Origin: Desulfobulbaceae bacterium DB1 | GTDB lineage: Bacteria; Desulfobacterota; Desulfobulbia; Desulfobulbales; SURF-16 | Direction: 5' to 3' | Length of the DNA stretch: 64,000 nucleotides | Assembly (NCBI GenBank): GCA_001914235.1 | Contig: MQUF01000020.1 | Coordinates: 55,450-119,449 of the forward strand | In this document: piece by piece, positions 46,028 to 55,178 of the stretch | Layout: every line of letters starts with the position of its first letter | Position numbering within the stretch: the first letter of the stretch is position 1 | Position numbers and translations under genes: made by a program | The notes under the pieces: model-generated | What the model saw: only the letters and a program-made list of their open reading frames with translations | What the model was told of the DNA's origin: nothing | Database searches by the model: none

Positions 46028-47955
46028 AATTCCCGTAAATGAAACTGCTGGGTAACGCTTGCCTGGATTTTCCGGATCACTTCAAAAGATTCCTTCAGGG
46101 TCTTTTTTTCAATGTCGGTAAGATCACCGGGATTGATATAGTTGGTGGGGCTCATGCCTTCTTCCATCATGTAGAGCTGGTTGATCAGTCGCAGCTGCAT
46201 GAGGAATTCGTATGCCTCGACCGTTTCGGAATAGAGATCAGTGGAGATATGTCCCTGTTCGTTTAACAGTTGAAGGCGGCCGAGGGTGTTACTTTCCGCG
46301 ATGCCGTACTTGAGGGACATCAGCCGGGCGAAATCGACAAAGGGGACCAGCCCGGTTTCCTTGAGGTTGAGCCTGTTTTTGTGTTCGCCGTCTTTTTCCA
46401 CGATGAAGTTTTTGAAAAAGGAAAGGGGCGGCCGGACGGTGAGGCAGAATCTGGCCAGGTGGGTGAGAAATATTTCATGCCTGGGGGCACTTTCGCACAG
46501 ATGTTTGCGCAGGTCGCGGGCCAGTTTTTCGTCGCCGTAACCGGGCCGGAAATCAAAGAAAATGGTGGTGTTTAAGACCTCCTTGGGGTCAGGGGTGCGC
46601 ATCCAGTTGTTAAATGAGTTGATCCAGCCGCTCAAGGTCTGGCGCAGATTGCTGTTGGATGCCATGATGTTGCCCGGACAACGCGGATAGCCGCATTCTA
46701 CCAGATGCTCAATAATTTCCTCGGCAAATATTCTGAAATATTCCTGTGCAGCCTGTTTTTTGTTTTTATCATCCGGCAATTCATAAATAAGGGCATTGTC
46801 CTGGTCGGTGCGAAAGGTCTGCTCCCGCCGGCCTTCGCTTCCCATCAGGATCCAGCAGAACCTGGAAGGGGGCGCGCCCATTTTTTCAATCATCAGGGTC
46901 AGGATGCGGTCGAGGATCTGGTCATTCAAAATGGTGATCATCCTGGTGATATTGTTCGCCTTGGCCCCCTCCTCAACCAGGGAACGGACCACAAGGGGCA
47001 CTTTGACCGAAAGCTGGTAGAGGTCTTCTATTCTGCGCTGCGCGAGTATTTCCCGGAACAGATAGAGAGGGGAAGTGCCCTGCAGCACCATGATGTCGTG
47101 GGTGGTCACCACACCGACGATTTTCCCCTGTTTTTCAATGGCCAGATGATGGATGCGGTTGCTCATCATCTGCAGCAGCGCGTCAAAGCACACCGCATGG
47201 GAGGCTATGGTCTGCACGGGAGAGGCCATGATCCATTTGATTCTGGTCGCGTAATCGAGACCCTGGGCCACCACCCGGGTGCGCATATCCTTGTCGGTGA
47301 CAATGCCGATGATATTGCCGGACCCGTCCGTGACCAGCAGGGAGCCGATATGGAGCTGGGCCATGCGGATGGCGGCGTTCTGCACGGTATCATCGGCATG
47401 AATGGTTTGCGGCTCACCTTTGACGATTGCTCCCACCTGGGCGCTGAAAAGATACAGCGAGCCTTCGGTCCGGGTTGAGACGCGATGCTGCCTCAGTTCC
47501 TTGTAGGCGGTGCGGACAAGCTTTTCGCTCATGCTGCGGAGGAAATAGTTGGTCACTTTCGGCGCTGAATGAAGCAGCTCCATGAACGCCTCTTTGCTGA
47601 AAAGAAAGCAGAAGGTGTCTTCCACCGTTTCCACGTTCAGATTGGCGGTGGTGTTCTGAATCAGGGGCAGGGCGCCGAAATATTCTCCTTCCCCGCGAAA
47701 ATCCTTCAAGGTAACTTCCCCTTCTTCATCTTTCAGGTAAATTTTTACCCCGCCCTTCTGGATGACATGAAAATGGGTTACCTCTGTTACGTCCTGCTTG
47801 AAAATCAAGGTGTTTTTCGGGAAAAAATCGATTATGCACTGGCGGGCCAGCCGGGCCAGGTCATCTTTTTCCAGCTCATTGAAGGGAAGGGTGTTCTGGA
47901 GAAATTCAAGCACTGTTTCCGGAGAAACCGAATGGGCATTATTTTTTTGCGGCAT
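46024..47955 (-). CDS. cNMP-binding / CBS-pair / DUF294 nucleotidyltransferase-like protein
   Basis: 643 aa. Domains in order: a cyclic-nucleotide-binding fold (about 15-135), a CBS pair (about 170-295, with D-G-S-G-N-I-I-G-I-V-T-D-K-D and G-K-I-V-G-V-V-T-T-H-D), a DUF294 nucleotidyltransferase-like domain with G-S-E-G-R-R-E-Q-T-F-R-T-D-Q-D-N-A-L-I (about 370-390), and the DUF294 C-terminal helical domain. The GSEGR...DQDNA motif is the GlnD-like catalytic core, so it may modify a target protein in response to nucleotide. It is translationally coupled with the exonuclease gene. Confidence 0.88.
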   Translation of the reverse strand: MPQKNNAHSVSPETVLEFLQNTLPFNELEKDDLARLARQCIIDFFPKNTLIFKQDVTEVTHFHVIQKGGVKIYLKDEEGEVTLKDFRGEGEYFGALPLIQNTTANLNVETVEDTFCFLFSKEAFMELLHSAPKVTNYFLRSMSEKLVRTAYKELRQHRVSTRTEGSLYLFSAQVGAIVKGEPQTIHADDTVQNAAIRMAQLHIGSLLVTDGSGNIIGIVTDKDMRTRVVAQGLDYATRIKWIMASPVQTIASHAVCFDALLQMMSNRIHHLAIEKQGKIVGVVTTHDIMVLQGTSPLYLFREILAQRRIEDLYQLSVKVPLVVRSLVEEGAKANNITRMITILNDQILDRILTLMIEKMGAPPSRFCWILMGSEGRREQTFRTDQDNALIYELPDDKNKKQAAQEYFRIFAEEIIEHLVECGYPRCPGNIMASNSNLRQTLSGWINSFNNWMRTPDPKEVLNTTIFFDFRPGYGDEKLARDLRKHLCESAPRHEIFLTHLARFCLTVRPPLSFFKNFIVEKDGEHKNRLNLKETGLVPFVDFARLMSLKYGIAESNTLGRLQLLNEQGHISTDLYSETVEAYEFLMQLRLINQLYMMEEGMSPTNYINPGDLTDIEKKTLKESFEVIRKIQASVTQQFHLREF

Positions 47956-48092
47956 AGCGTGTCCGGGGAGTTGGAGGAGAAGTTAGTGATCGGGGCGCCG
48001 CGATCTCACCGAAAGGGGCGAGTCGCACGAGGAAAGACAAAAATCACCATTGCAATTCCGCCTCGCCCATTTTCTGAACGGCATGTTTTATA

Positions 48093-49880
48093 TTACTCTG
48101 AAAGTGGTTGAAAATCAGGCATGAATTCGCCGGGGGGATGTTTTTTTTGCCGGTAGCAGGGAGAGGTGCGAAGCTGGTCGTCTTCAGATGCTTCCGAGGT
48201 GAACTTGTCTCTGACGGCAAGAAAGAGATGCCGGCATTCAAGAAAAGCATCGACAATATCCGGTGCAAACCGTCGGCCGCGTTCCTCGCGCATGAACCGG
48301 ATGGCCTCTTCATGCAGGCATGCCGACCGGTATTTTCGTGCAGTGGTGAGTTCATCATAAGCATCGGCCAGGCTGACGATGCGCGCGGCAAGAGGAATTT
48401 CTTCCTCCCTGAGACCATAAGGGTAGCCGCTGCCGTCCCAGTGTTCGTGGTGGAAATAGGCGATGGTTTTGGCCATGGACAGAAAGGACTGCTCTTCGGA
48501 CTGGGCATCCACGGCCTTGAGGATATTGCCGCCATAGGTGGCGTGCTGACGGATTATTTCGTTTTCCTCCCGGGTGAGGGTGCCGCTTTTGAGCAGTATT
48601 TCGTCCGGTATTCCCACCTTGCCGATATCATGGAGGATGGAGGATTGATAAAGGTCTTCGATGTATTGGTCGGTGATGTGGCCCCGGTATTTTTCCTTTT
48701 TGGCCAGCTGTTTTGCCAGGATCAGGCAGTATTCCCGCAGCCGCTCCAGGTGTTTTCCTGTTTGGACGTCCCGGTATTCGGATAATTTCGCCAGGCCGAG
48801 GATGGTCGCGGATCTCGTTTCATGTAGGATTTTCAAGGAGTGCAACAGGTCCTGTTCAAGTTTTTTGCGGGCGGAAATATCCCTGAGCAGCATCTGAAAA
48901 CCAACAACCACTCCTTCCTTGGTGATGACGGTGGCATTGCATTCAACGTCGAAATTTTTCCCCTGCCGGCCGGACAGCCGGAACTGGCAGCCGGTTACCT
49001 GCTGTTCCCGGCTGAGTTTGTCAAACAGCTCTTGTCGGACACGAGAGACATCATCGAGATGGATCAACTGCGGAAAGTCAACTTCACGGTCATGATCGGC
49101 AATGTGGAGAGTGCTGTAAAATCGTGGATTGCCCATAAGGATTTTCCCATCCCGATCAACCAGGATGACATCATCAATGATATTTTCATAAAGATCACGA
49201 TATCGTTTTTCCGACGAGTTCAGTTCGTCCGTTCTTTTCTTGACCTCGTTTTCCAGCTTGTCGGCATAAAAAGAGAGTTTTGCCGTCATCTCTTTTTGTT
49301 TCATGCGCAGGTTGAATTCATCTGCTCTGGCTTTGTTTTCCGCACGGCTCTGCACAACAATGATAATGATGAATGTCATGAAGAAAAACGAGTTGGCGAG
49401 AAAATCAAGGAAGACTTCCGGGGAAAAGGGGGAAAGGATGAAAACGGGCACCGCGTAAATGGCGTAAAGCAGGACTCCCAGGGCAGCGGTCTGCATCATG
49501 GGCAGCGGGAAAATAGCGGCAAAGGTGACAAGTATCAGGATGAAGCCCACATAGTAAAAAGATGAATAACCGCCCAATTGCACGACCATGGGAGAGACGG
49601 TCAGGCCTGCGGCAACATAGGCGGTAACCCCGAAAAGAACGGGATATCGGTGGGCGGTGTCCTGTTTGTTGAAGAAAATGACAATCAGGCAGAAAAAAGA
49701 AGCGGCCAGCCTCCAGGCGAGAAATTGTCTGAAGTGATCAGGGACAACGACGAAATCAAGCAGGGCAAAAAAAGGAAGCATGACCGCCGCGGTCCAGAGA
49801 ACGACATGGGCCCTCTGGTGCAGCTGGTCGCGCTGTTCCTGTTGGTAAAGAATCGTGAATTGCGCAGCAATGCCGCCCAT
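48093..49880 (-). CDS. Membrane PAS-HD-GYP cyclic di-GMP phosphodiesterase (first copy)
   Basis: 595 aa; GGAG lies 9 bp before the ATG. Six hydrophobic segments (about residues 25-180) form a membrane sensor, followed by a coiled coil, a PAS domain (about 225-345), and an HD-GYP domain (about 355-545) with L-H-D-I-G-K-V-G-I-P-D-E-I-L, H-H-E-H-W-D-G-S-G-Y-P, and L-A-D-A-Y-D-E-L-T-T. All catalytic residues look intact. It is a paralogue of the protein at 53483-55177, with the same G-G-Y-S-S-x-Y-Y-V-G loop between helices. Confidence 0.9.
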   Translation of the reverse strand: MGGIAAQFTILYQQEQRDQLHQRAHVVLWTAAVMLPFFALLDFVVVPDHFRQFLAWRLAASFFCLIVIFFNKQDTAHRYPVLFGVTAYVAAGLTVSPMVVQLGGYSSFYYVGFILILVTFAAIFPLPMMQTAALGVLLYAIYAVPVFILSPFSPEVFLDFLANSFFFMTFIIIIVVQSRAENKARADEFNLRMKQKEMTAKLSFYADKLENEVKKRTDELNSSEKRYRDLYENIIDDVILVDRDGKILMGNPRFYSTLHIADHDREVDFPQLIHLDDVSRVRQELFDKLSREQQVTGCQFRLSGRQGKNFDVECNATVITKEGVVVGFQMLLRDISARKKLEQDLLHSLKILHETRSATILGLAKLSEYRDVQTGKHLERLREYCLILAKQLAKKEKYRGHITDQYIEDLYQSSILHDIGKVGIPDEILLKSGTLTREENEIIRQHATYGGNILKAVDAQSEEQSFLSMAKTIAYFHHEHWDGSGYPYGLREEEIPLAARIVSLADAYDELTTARKYRSACLHEEAIRFMREERGRRFAPDIVDAFLECRHLFLAVRDKFTSEASEDDQLRTSPCYRQKKHPPGEFMPDFQPLSE

Positions 49881-49922
49881 GCGTTGATGCTCCGATAAAT
49901 AATTTTTAACTTTTTAACTGTC

Positions 49923-49952
49923 TTTTCAGCATAACGGAAAACGTGCTGAAAA
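49923..49952. repeat. Inverted repeat upstream of the HD-GYP and Epd-like genes
   Basis: TTTTCAGCA (49923-49931) and TGCTGAAAA (49944-49952) are perfect 9-bp inverted repeats with a 12-bp spacer. It lies 43 bp upstream of the divergent HD-GYP start and 218 bp before the Epd-like gene. An operator is the likeliest reading. Confidence 0.4.
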
Positions 49953-50039
49953 TCCAGCAGGGGCGGATCAATTGTTACGGCCAACGCGCAAATGATCGTT
50001 CATGGCCGATCGGCAATAAAAATGAAGAGAAAAACTGGA

Positions 50040-50166
50040 GGGGTATTTATATAAATTGTTGAATTTTTGAAAGAATACTGCGATATTCACCTTTCATGAA
50101 TATCAACCGGCAGGTGAAACAGAAATGAACAAAATTATTTTTCCGTGCAATCAGGGGCAACGTTAA
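50040..50166 (+). mobile_element. Decayed IS1380-family leader with tiny open frame
   Basis: From about 50056 the sequence aligns with the segment just before the IS1380-family transposase ATG at 62445: both have GTTGAA, AATA-TGC-ATATTC-CCT, then a CA-rich stretch and GCAGGTGAAA before an ATG. After the ATG (50125) only 13 codons (M-N-K-I-I-F-P...) are open before TAA at 50164. This looks like the 5' leader of another family member left after deletion. It sits directly in front of the Epd-like gene and may supply its promoter or ribosome region. Confidence 0.5.
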
Positions 50167-50169
50167 GTC

Positions 50170-51186
50170 ATGGCTCATCATGTTGCAATTAACGGATATG
50201 GCAGGATCGGCAGGGCTATCCTCCGGGCCTATTATCGATCGAATTTGCGGGATAAGATTCGGATTAAGGCAATCAACGACATTTCTCCCATCGAACAGAT
50301 TGCGTATCTGACAAAATACGATACCACCTATGGTCGTTTTCCCGAGGCGGTAACTCATGGGGAGCATCAGTTGCAGATCAATGGCGACGTCATTCCCGTC
50401 ACCGGCTTTCGGGAGATTTCCAAGCTGCGCTGGGCGGACCATGGCATTGATATCGTTCTGGAATGTTCGGGTTGCCATGCGAAGCGTGCTTCCCTGCAAT
50501 CACACATTGACCGGGGAGCAGAAAAGGTTGTTCTTTCCTGTCCCGGTGGGGATGATCTCGATGCAACCATTGTCTACGGCGTCAATGATCATCTGCTGAC
50601 AAACGATCATAAAATCATTTCCAATGCCTCATGCACGACAAACTGTATCGTGCCGGTCATCAAGGTGCTTGATGATGCGTTCGGTATTGATCACGGCATG
50701 ATCACGACGATTCATTCCATGATGAATGATCAGCCGGTCATAGATGCCTATCACCAGTGCCATGACCTTCGGCGCACACGCAGCGGGGTGCAGTCGATGG
50801 TTCCTGTGGCGACGGAGCTTGCCAGGGGGGTGGGCCGCATTCTGCCCCATCTTGCCGGTCGGTTTCAGTCGGCATCGATGCGTGTGCCGACCACCAATGT
50901 TTCGGTCATCGACTTGACGGTGGGTGTTTTGCGGGGCGTCGACAGCCATGCGGTAAACGAAGCCTTCAAGGATGGGGCATCCGGTTCCCTGCAGGGTGTT
51001 TTGGGGTATACCGAGGAGCCGCTGGTTTCCTGTGATTTCAACCAGGACAGTCGTTCCGCCGTCATTGACGGCAGCCAGACCCGGGTGAGCGGATCCCGTA
51101 TGGTGCGAGTGCTTGCCTGGTTTGACAATGAATGGGGATATGCCAATCGCATGCTGGATACAACGTTGAAATTTCTGAACGTGTAA
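50170..51186 (+). CDS. Erythrose-4-phosphate / glyceraldehyde-3-phosphate dehydrogenase family protein, Epd-like
   Basis: 338 aa. The NAD-binding start V-A-I-N-G-Y-G-R-I-G-R-A and the catalytic S-N-A-S-C-T-T-N-C motif show a type I GAPDH-fold enzyme with phosphorylating or hydrolytic aldehyde oxidation. The segments T-T-I-H-S-M-M-N-D-Q-P-V-I-D-A-Y-H and D-L-R-R-T-R-S resemble Epd (erythrose-4-phosphate dehydrogenase, for pyridoxal phosphate synthesis) more than central GAPDH. The assignment between them needs phylogeny. Its upstream region holds a decayed IS1380-like leader; downstream it converges on the sigma-54 activator gene. Confidence 0.8.
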   Translation: MAHHVAINGYGRIGRAILRAYYRSNLRDKIRIKAINDISPIEQIAYLTKYDTTYGRFPEAVTHGEHQLQINGDVIPVTGFREISKLRWADHGIDIVLECSGCHAKRASLQSHIDRGAEKVVLSCPGGDDLDATIVYGVNDHLLTNDHKIISNASCTTNCIVPVIKVLDDAFGIDHGMITTIHSMMNDQPVIDAYHQCHDLRRTRSGVQSMVPVATELARGVGRILPHLAGRFQSASMRVPTTNVSVIDLTVGVLRGVDSHAVNEAFKDGASGSLQGVLGYTEEPLVSCDFNQDSRSAVIDGSQTRVSGSRMVRVLAWFDNEWGYANRMLDTTLKFLNV

Positions 51187-51201
51187 CCGCGCTTTGCCGT
51201 T

Positions 51202-53274
51202 TCAGTTGCGCAGTGCTTCAAGCTCCTCTGCTTCCGTTTCCGCAAATAATTCCTCCGCCGGAGCTTCGATGTGGAATCGTTCAATTTTCCTGCGGAGGGT
51301 ATCTTTTGAAATCTGCAGTTCCCGGCAGGTTGCCATTCGCCGCCACTTGTTGCGTTGCAGGGCCTGGTGAATGATAAATTTTTCCGCCTCCTCCATGGTC
51401 ATGGGGTGGTCGAGCACGGTGTTCTGCACCTCTTCTTCCGTTTTCGGCTTGAACGGTTCCGGCAGATGTTCCGGCCGGATCATGCCGCCCTCGCAGAGAA
51501 TAAAGGCGTATTCGATAATGTTCCGCAGTTCCCGCACGTTGCCGGGAAAGTCGTATCCCATGAGCAGGGCTGTGGCGGTGTCGGACATGCCGCCGATGTC
51601 CTTGCCTCTTTCCCGGTTGAATTTCTCGATGATCTGTTCGATCAGGACGGGGATATCCTCCCGTCTTTCACGCAGGGGCGGAATCAGCAGTTTGACCACG
51701 TTCAGCCGGTAGTAGAGATCGTCACGGAAGACGCCTTCCTGCATGAGGACGGCAAGATCGCGGTTGGTGGCGGCGATGATGCGGACATCGGCCTCGACCG
51801 GAGTTGTTGATCCCAGGGGTTCATATTGCCGTGACTGGATGACGCGCAGGAGCTTTACCTGTATCGCCGGATTAATGTCGCCGATTTCGTCGAGAAAGAG
51901 CGTTCCTTTCTCCGCTGCGGCGAATCTGCCGGTCCGGTCTTTTTTGGCATCGGTGAATGCCCCGGCCTTATATCCGAACAGTTCGGATTCAAGCAGCGTG
52001 TCCGGCAATGCCCCGCAGTTCACCGCCACAAAAGGTTGATTCCGTCGATCACTTTTGTTGTGCAGCGCCTTGGCCATCAATTCCTTGCCGGTTCCGCTTT
52101 CGCCGAGAATCAGGACATTGCTGTCACTGCGGGCGATTTCCGGCAGTATGTCAAAGATGCGGCGCATGGTCGGGCTCTTGCTGAAAATTTCCCCGACCTG
52201 ATAGCGTGACAGTTTCTGACGAAGCGAGGTGATGACGCTCAGGTCTCGGAAACTTTCAACGCCGCCGACGATATTGCCTTCACTGTCGACCAGGGGCGCG
52301 GCACAGATGCTTACCGGTATTCGCCGTCCTGATGCCCCCTGGATGGTGATGGAACGATTTGATTCGGGTTTGCCCGTGCACATGCTGTGGGCAATGGCGC
52401 AGGTTTCACCGCAGATGCTGGCCTTGAAGATATCGCTGCATGACTTGCCGATGGCCTCTGATGCCGGTATGCCGGTGATTTCCTCCGCGGCCCGGTTAAA
52501 AGAGGTGATTTCCCAGCGACGATTGACGGTGAAGACCCCGTCGGCAATGGAATCAAGGATCAAGGCCCGGCCTTGCACGGTGGAAACATTGCGAAACACC
52601 TGGACCCCGCCGACCACCTGACCCTGGGGGTCTTTCAGCGGCGTGGTGTTGATGTTGACCGGGATTCTTCTGCCTTCGGCCGTGGTGATAAAAAGAGAGC
52701 GGTTGCACACCGGTTCCCCGGTTTTGATGCTTTCGGCCAGCACACAGTTGTCACAGGCATTGGACCGAAATATTTCCCGGCAGATCATGCCGATGACCTC
52801 ATGCCGTTTCCAGCCGGTCAGTTTTTCCGCGGCCTTGTTGAAGGATGTTATCCGCCATTGCCGGTCAACACTGAAAACCCCGTCATTGATGCTGTTCAAG
52901 ACAAATTCGGAAACCGCGCACTCATCATACTGGTTGATGTTGGGGATTGACAGGGAGGCCTTGTCCAGGGCCACCAGCCAGTTGACCGGATGGTGAAAAA
53001 CAATGCCGCAGCGATTCATGTGTGGTCCGGCCTGGATCCATTTGACTTCCCCGGATGCGGGAAGATCCTTGCCGCCGGACAGATTTTCAGGGTGGAGTTG
53101 CAGGCGTAATCCGGGATAGAGCGCTGCCTGGGTGGAAATCTGCGCTCCCAGATGATTTAAATCGATACTGGTTGCGCTGTACGTTTTGATATTGTCGCCG
53201 AAAGAAAGGGTAAACGGCAAACGAAAGGGGAAGCGGTGGATGGTGCGACGGTTAGCCGGGAAGCCTCCGATCAT
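51202..53274 (-). CDS. Sigma-54-dependent transcriptional activator with PilZ and two PAS domains
   Basis: 690 aa. An N-terminal PilZ-like domain (about residues 8-105; R-x-x-x-R at R-R-T-I-H-R) precedes two PAS domains (about 125-230 and 240-345), the AAA+ core (about 365-590; Walker A G-E-S-G-T-G-K-E-L, Walker B L-F-L-D-E-I-G-D), and a Fis-type HTH. The sigma-54 contact loop reads G-A-F-T-D-A instead of G-A-F-T-G-A, a variant seen in other activators. PilZ plus AAA suggests cyclic di-GMP control of sigma-54 promoters, such as the one at 11093. AGGGG precedes the ATG. Confidence 0.9.
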   Translation of the reverse strand: MIGGFPANRRTIHRFPFRLPFTLSFGDNIKTYSATSIDLNHLGAQISTQAALYPGLRLQLHPENLSGGKDLPASGEVKWIQAGPHMNRCGIVFHHPVNWLVALDKASLSIPNINQYDECAVSEFVLNSINDGVFSVDRQWRITSFNKAAEKLTGWKRHEVIGMICREIFRSNACDNCVLAESIKTGEPVCNRSLFITTAEGRRIPVNINTTPLKDPQGQVVGGVQVFRNVSTVQGRALILDSIADGVFTVNRRWEITSFNRAAEEITGIPASEAIGKSCSDIFKASICGETCAIAHSMCTGKPESNRSITIQGASGRRIPVSICAAPLVDSEGNIVGGVESFRDLSVITSLRQKLSRYQVGEIFSKSPTMRRIFDILPEIARSDSNVLILGESGTGKELMAKALHNKSDRRNQPFVAVNCGALPDTLLESELFGYKAGAFTDAKKDRTGRFAAAEKGTLFLDEIGDINPAIQVKLLRVIQSRQYEPLGSTTPVEADVRIIAATNRDLAVLMQEGVFRDDLYYRLNVVKLLIPPLRERREDIPVLIEQIIEKFNRERGKDIGGMSDTATALLMGYDFPGNVRELRNIIEYAFILCEGGMIRPEHLPEPFKPKTEEEVQNTVLDHPMTMEEAEKFIIHQALQRNKWRRMATCRELQISKDTLRRKIERFHIEAPAEELFAETEAEELEALRN

Positions 53275-53322
53275 ATTACACCCCTTGGGGATCAGAATAC
53301 TTCATTCTGTGTAATTAATTAT

Positions 53323-53334
53323 AAATTGCAATTT
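53323..53334. promoter_or_regulatory. Palindromic operator candidate AAATTGCAATTT (copy 1)
   Basis: A perfect 12-bp palindrome 49 bp upstream of the sigma-54 activator ATG. An identical copy lies at 57285-57296 in front of the cNMP-GAF gene. TATAAT-like sequence is adjacent on the - strand. Confidence 0.5.
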
Positions 53335-53482
53335 GTAATATACTAGACGGGGGTGATGCAAAAATCAAGCAAAAAATTATGGATAAATATGAAAAGCAGC
53401 GATTTATCCGGGAGTTGCGAGGAAGAATCAAACACATTGCCGGCAACAAGCAAGAGCTTGTCCTGGATGCCGGGATGCCGGA

Positions 53483-55177
53483 TTAATGGACCAGGATATT
53501 CATCCTGGTTTCTTGAAAGGCAAACTCCTGGGCCAGAAATGCGTCAACCACGCCGGGGTCGAAATGGCTTCCCCGGTCTTTGATGATGATTTCCCTGGCC
53601 TGTTCATGGCTGAAGGGCGGTTTGTAGCATCGGCGGGAGGTGAGGGCGTCATAGACATCCGCCAGGGCGACAATGCGGGCCGAAAGAGGAATGTCTTCAC
53701 CCGATAAGCCGCTGGGGTAGCCGGTTCCGTCCCATTTTTCGTGGTGATGGTAGGCGATCTGCTTGCCGATGGTGAGAAAGGATTGCCCGTCCGTCTTTTT
53801 TTCGCTTTCCCGCAGGGCATCGCCCCCATAAACGGAGTGGCACTTCATGATTTCAAACTCTTCGGGAGTGAGTTTGCCCCGCTTAAGCAGGATGTTGTCA
53901 GGTATGCCGACTTTGCCGATGTCGTGCAGGATTGAAGAAAGGTAGATGTCGTCAATGTATTCCGGGGTGATGTAGTCATGATAGGCTTGGTTCCGACCAA
54001 TTTCATTGGCCAGGATGCGTGAATATTCCCTGATCCTTTCCAGATGATTGCCGGTGTCCTTGTCGCGGAATTCGGCAAGTTTGGCCAGGGCGAGGATGGC
54101 CGTGGTTCGCGACTTGTCCACCAGGCGGTAGGATTCAAGAAGGCGTTCCTCCATTTTTTTTCTTTCGGTAATGTCCCGGATGACGAGCTGGAAGCCGAGG
54201 GAATGGCTGTTTTTCGATATGTTTCTCGCGTTGCATTCCATATGAAGCTGTTTGCCCGTCGCTGATCGGATAATGAGTTGAATATCCCGCACCGCCTCGC
54301 CGCGCCGCAGTTGCGGCAGCATGGTGTTTTTTATTTCCGCATGGCTGTCGCGATGCACGATGTCAAACAGGGATTTCCCCGCAATTTCGCGGGGCGCTCG
54401 GCCGATGGCGTCATAGAAGTGGCGGTTTGCCGATATGATTTTCCCTTTTTGGTCAATGAGGATGATGAGGTCGAGGATGTTTTCGTAAAGTTCCTGGTAG
54501 CGAAGCTCCGATTCTTCGATCTTTTTCACCCTTTTTTCCACTTCGTCCTCCAGGTTATGGGTGTAAAAGGACAGGTCGTCGTTTAACTCCTTCAGGTTCA
54601 TGTTCAGGTTGAATTTGCGCATCCGCGCCTTGGTTTCTTCATGGCACTGCACCAGGCTGACGGCAATGACGGCCAGGAAGAAAAAACTGTTGCTGAAGAA
54701 AATCCCGGTTGCTTCCGGGGACGGCCGGCTGAAGAGCAAGACGGGAACTGCATAGACGGAGTAAAGGGCGAGGCCGGCGACTGTCGCCTGCTTCACATCC
54801 AGAGGGAGCAGGGCGAAGCCGCCGACCGAAATAAGCAGGAGCCCGACATAATATGATGAGGAATAACCGCCGGTTTCAAGAACCATCAGGGTGATGACGA
54901 ATCCGCCCAGCAGGTAGGAAAAAAAGGTCAGCCCGACGGTGATCCGGTGTTCATTGAATCTCTGGACGGCAAAAGAGAAGCACAGGAGAAGGGCGGCAAA
55001 AATCAGGCGATATGCCAGGAAAAGCTTGAAATGTTCCTTGGCGGCAAAGGAATCAAGCAGGGAAAAAAGAGGGAAAAAAACAATGCCGAGCCGGAAGAAG
55101 AGAAAAGCCCGCTGCTGAAAGAGCTGTCGCGTCTCCTCTTCATAGGCGGGCTGATATTGGCGGGGAATAAGCTCCAT
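53483..55177 (-). CDS. Membrane PAS-HD-GYP cyclic di-GMP phosphodiesterase (second copy)
   Basis: 564 aa from the ATG at 55177, which follows the upstream gene's TGA by 1 bp; a longer start at 55252 overlaps that gene and is unlikely. Membrane segments (about residues 20-175), a coiled coil, a PAS domain (about 205-325), and an HD-GYP domain (about 330-530) follow the same plan as the protein at 48093-49880. Catalytic motifs L-H-D-I-G-K-V-G-I-P-D-N-I-L, H-H-E-K-W-D-G-T-G-Y-P and L-A-D-V-Y-D-A-L are intact. It is co-translated with the cNMP/methyltransferase fusion. Confidence 0.9.
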   Translation of the reverse strand: MELIPRQYQPAYEEETRQLFQQRAFLFFRLGIVFFPLFSLLDSFAAKEHFKLFLAYRLIFAALLLCFSFAVQRFNEHRITVGLTFFSYLLGGFVITLMVLETGGYSSSYYVGLLLISVGGFALLPLDVKQATVAGLALYSVYAVPVLLFSRPSPEATGIFFSNSFFFLAVIAVSLVQCHEETKARMRKFNLNMNLKELNDDLSFYTHNLEDEVEKRVKKIEESELRYQELYENILDLIILIDQKGKIISANRHFYDAIGRAPREIAGKSLFDIVHRDSHAEIKNTMLPQLRRGEAVRDIQLIIRSATGKQLHMECNARNISKNSHSLGFQLVIRDITERKKMEERLLESYRLVDKSRTTAILALAKLAEFRDKDTGNHLERIREYSRILANEIGRNQAYHDYITPEYIDDIYLSSILHDIGKVGIPDNILLKRGKLTPEEFEIMKCHSVYGGDALRESEKKTDGQSFLTIGKQIAYHHHEKWDGTGYPSGLSGEDIPLSARIVALADVYDALTSRRCYKPPFSHEQAREIIIKDRGSHFDPGVVDAFLAQEFAFQETRMNILVH

Positions 55178-55178
55178 T

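Noticed and set aside
50125..50166. 13-codon leader peptide gene before the Epd-like gene
   Set aside because: Better explained as the truncated start of an IS1380-type transposase; no regulatory codons are seen.
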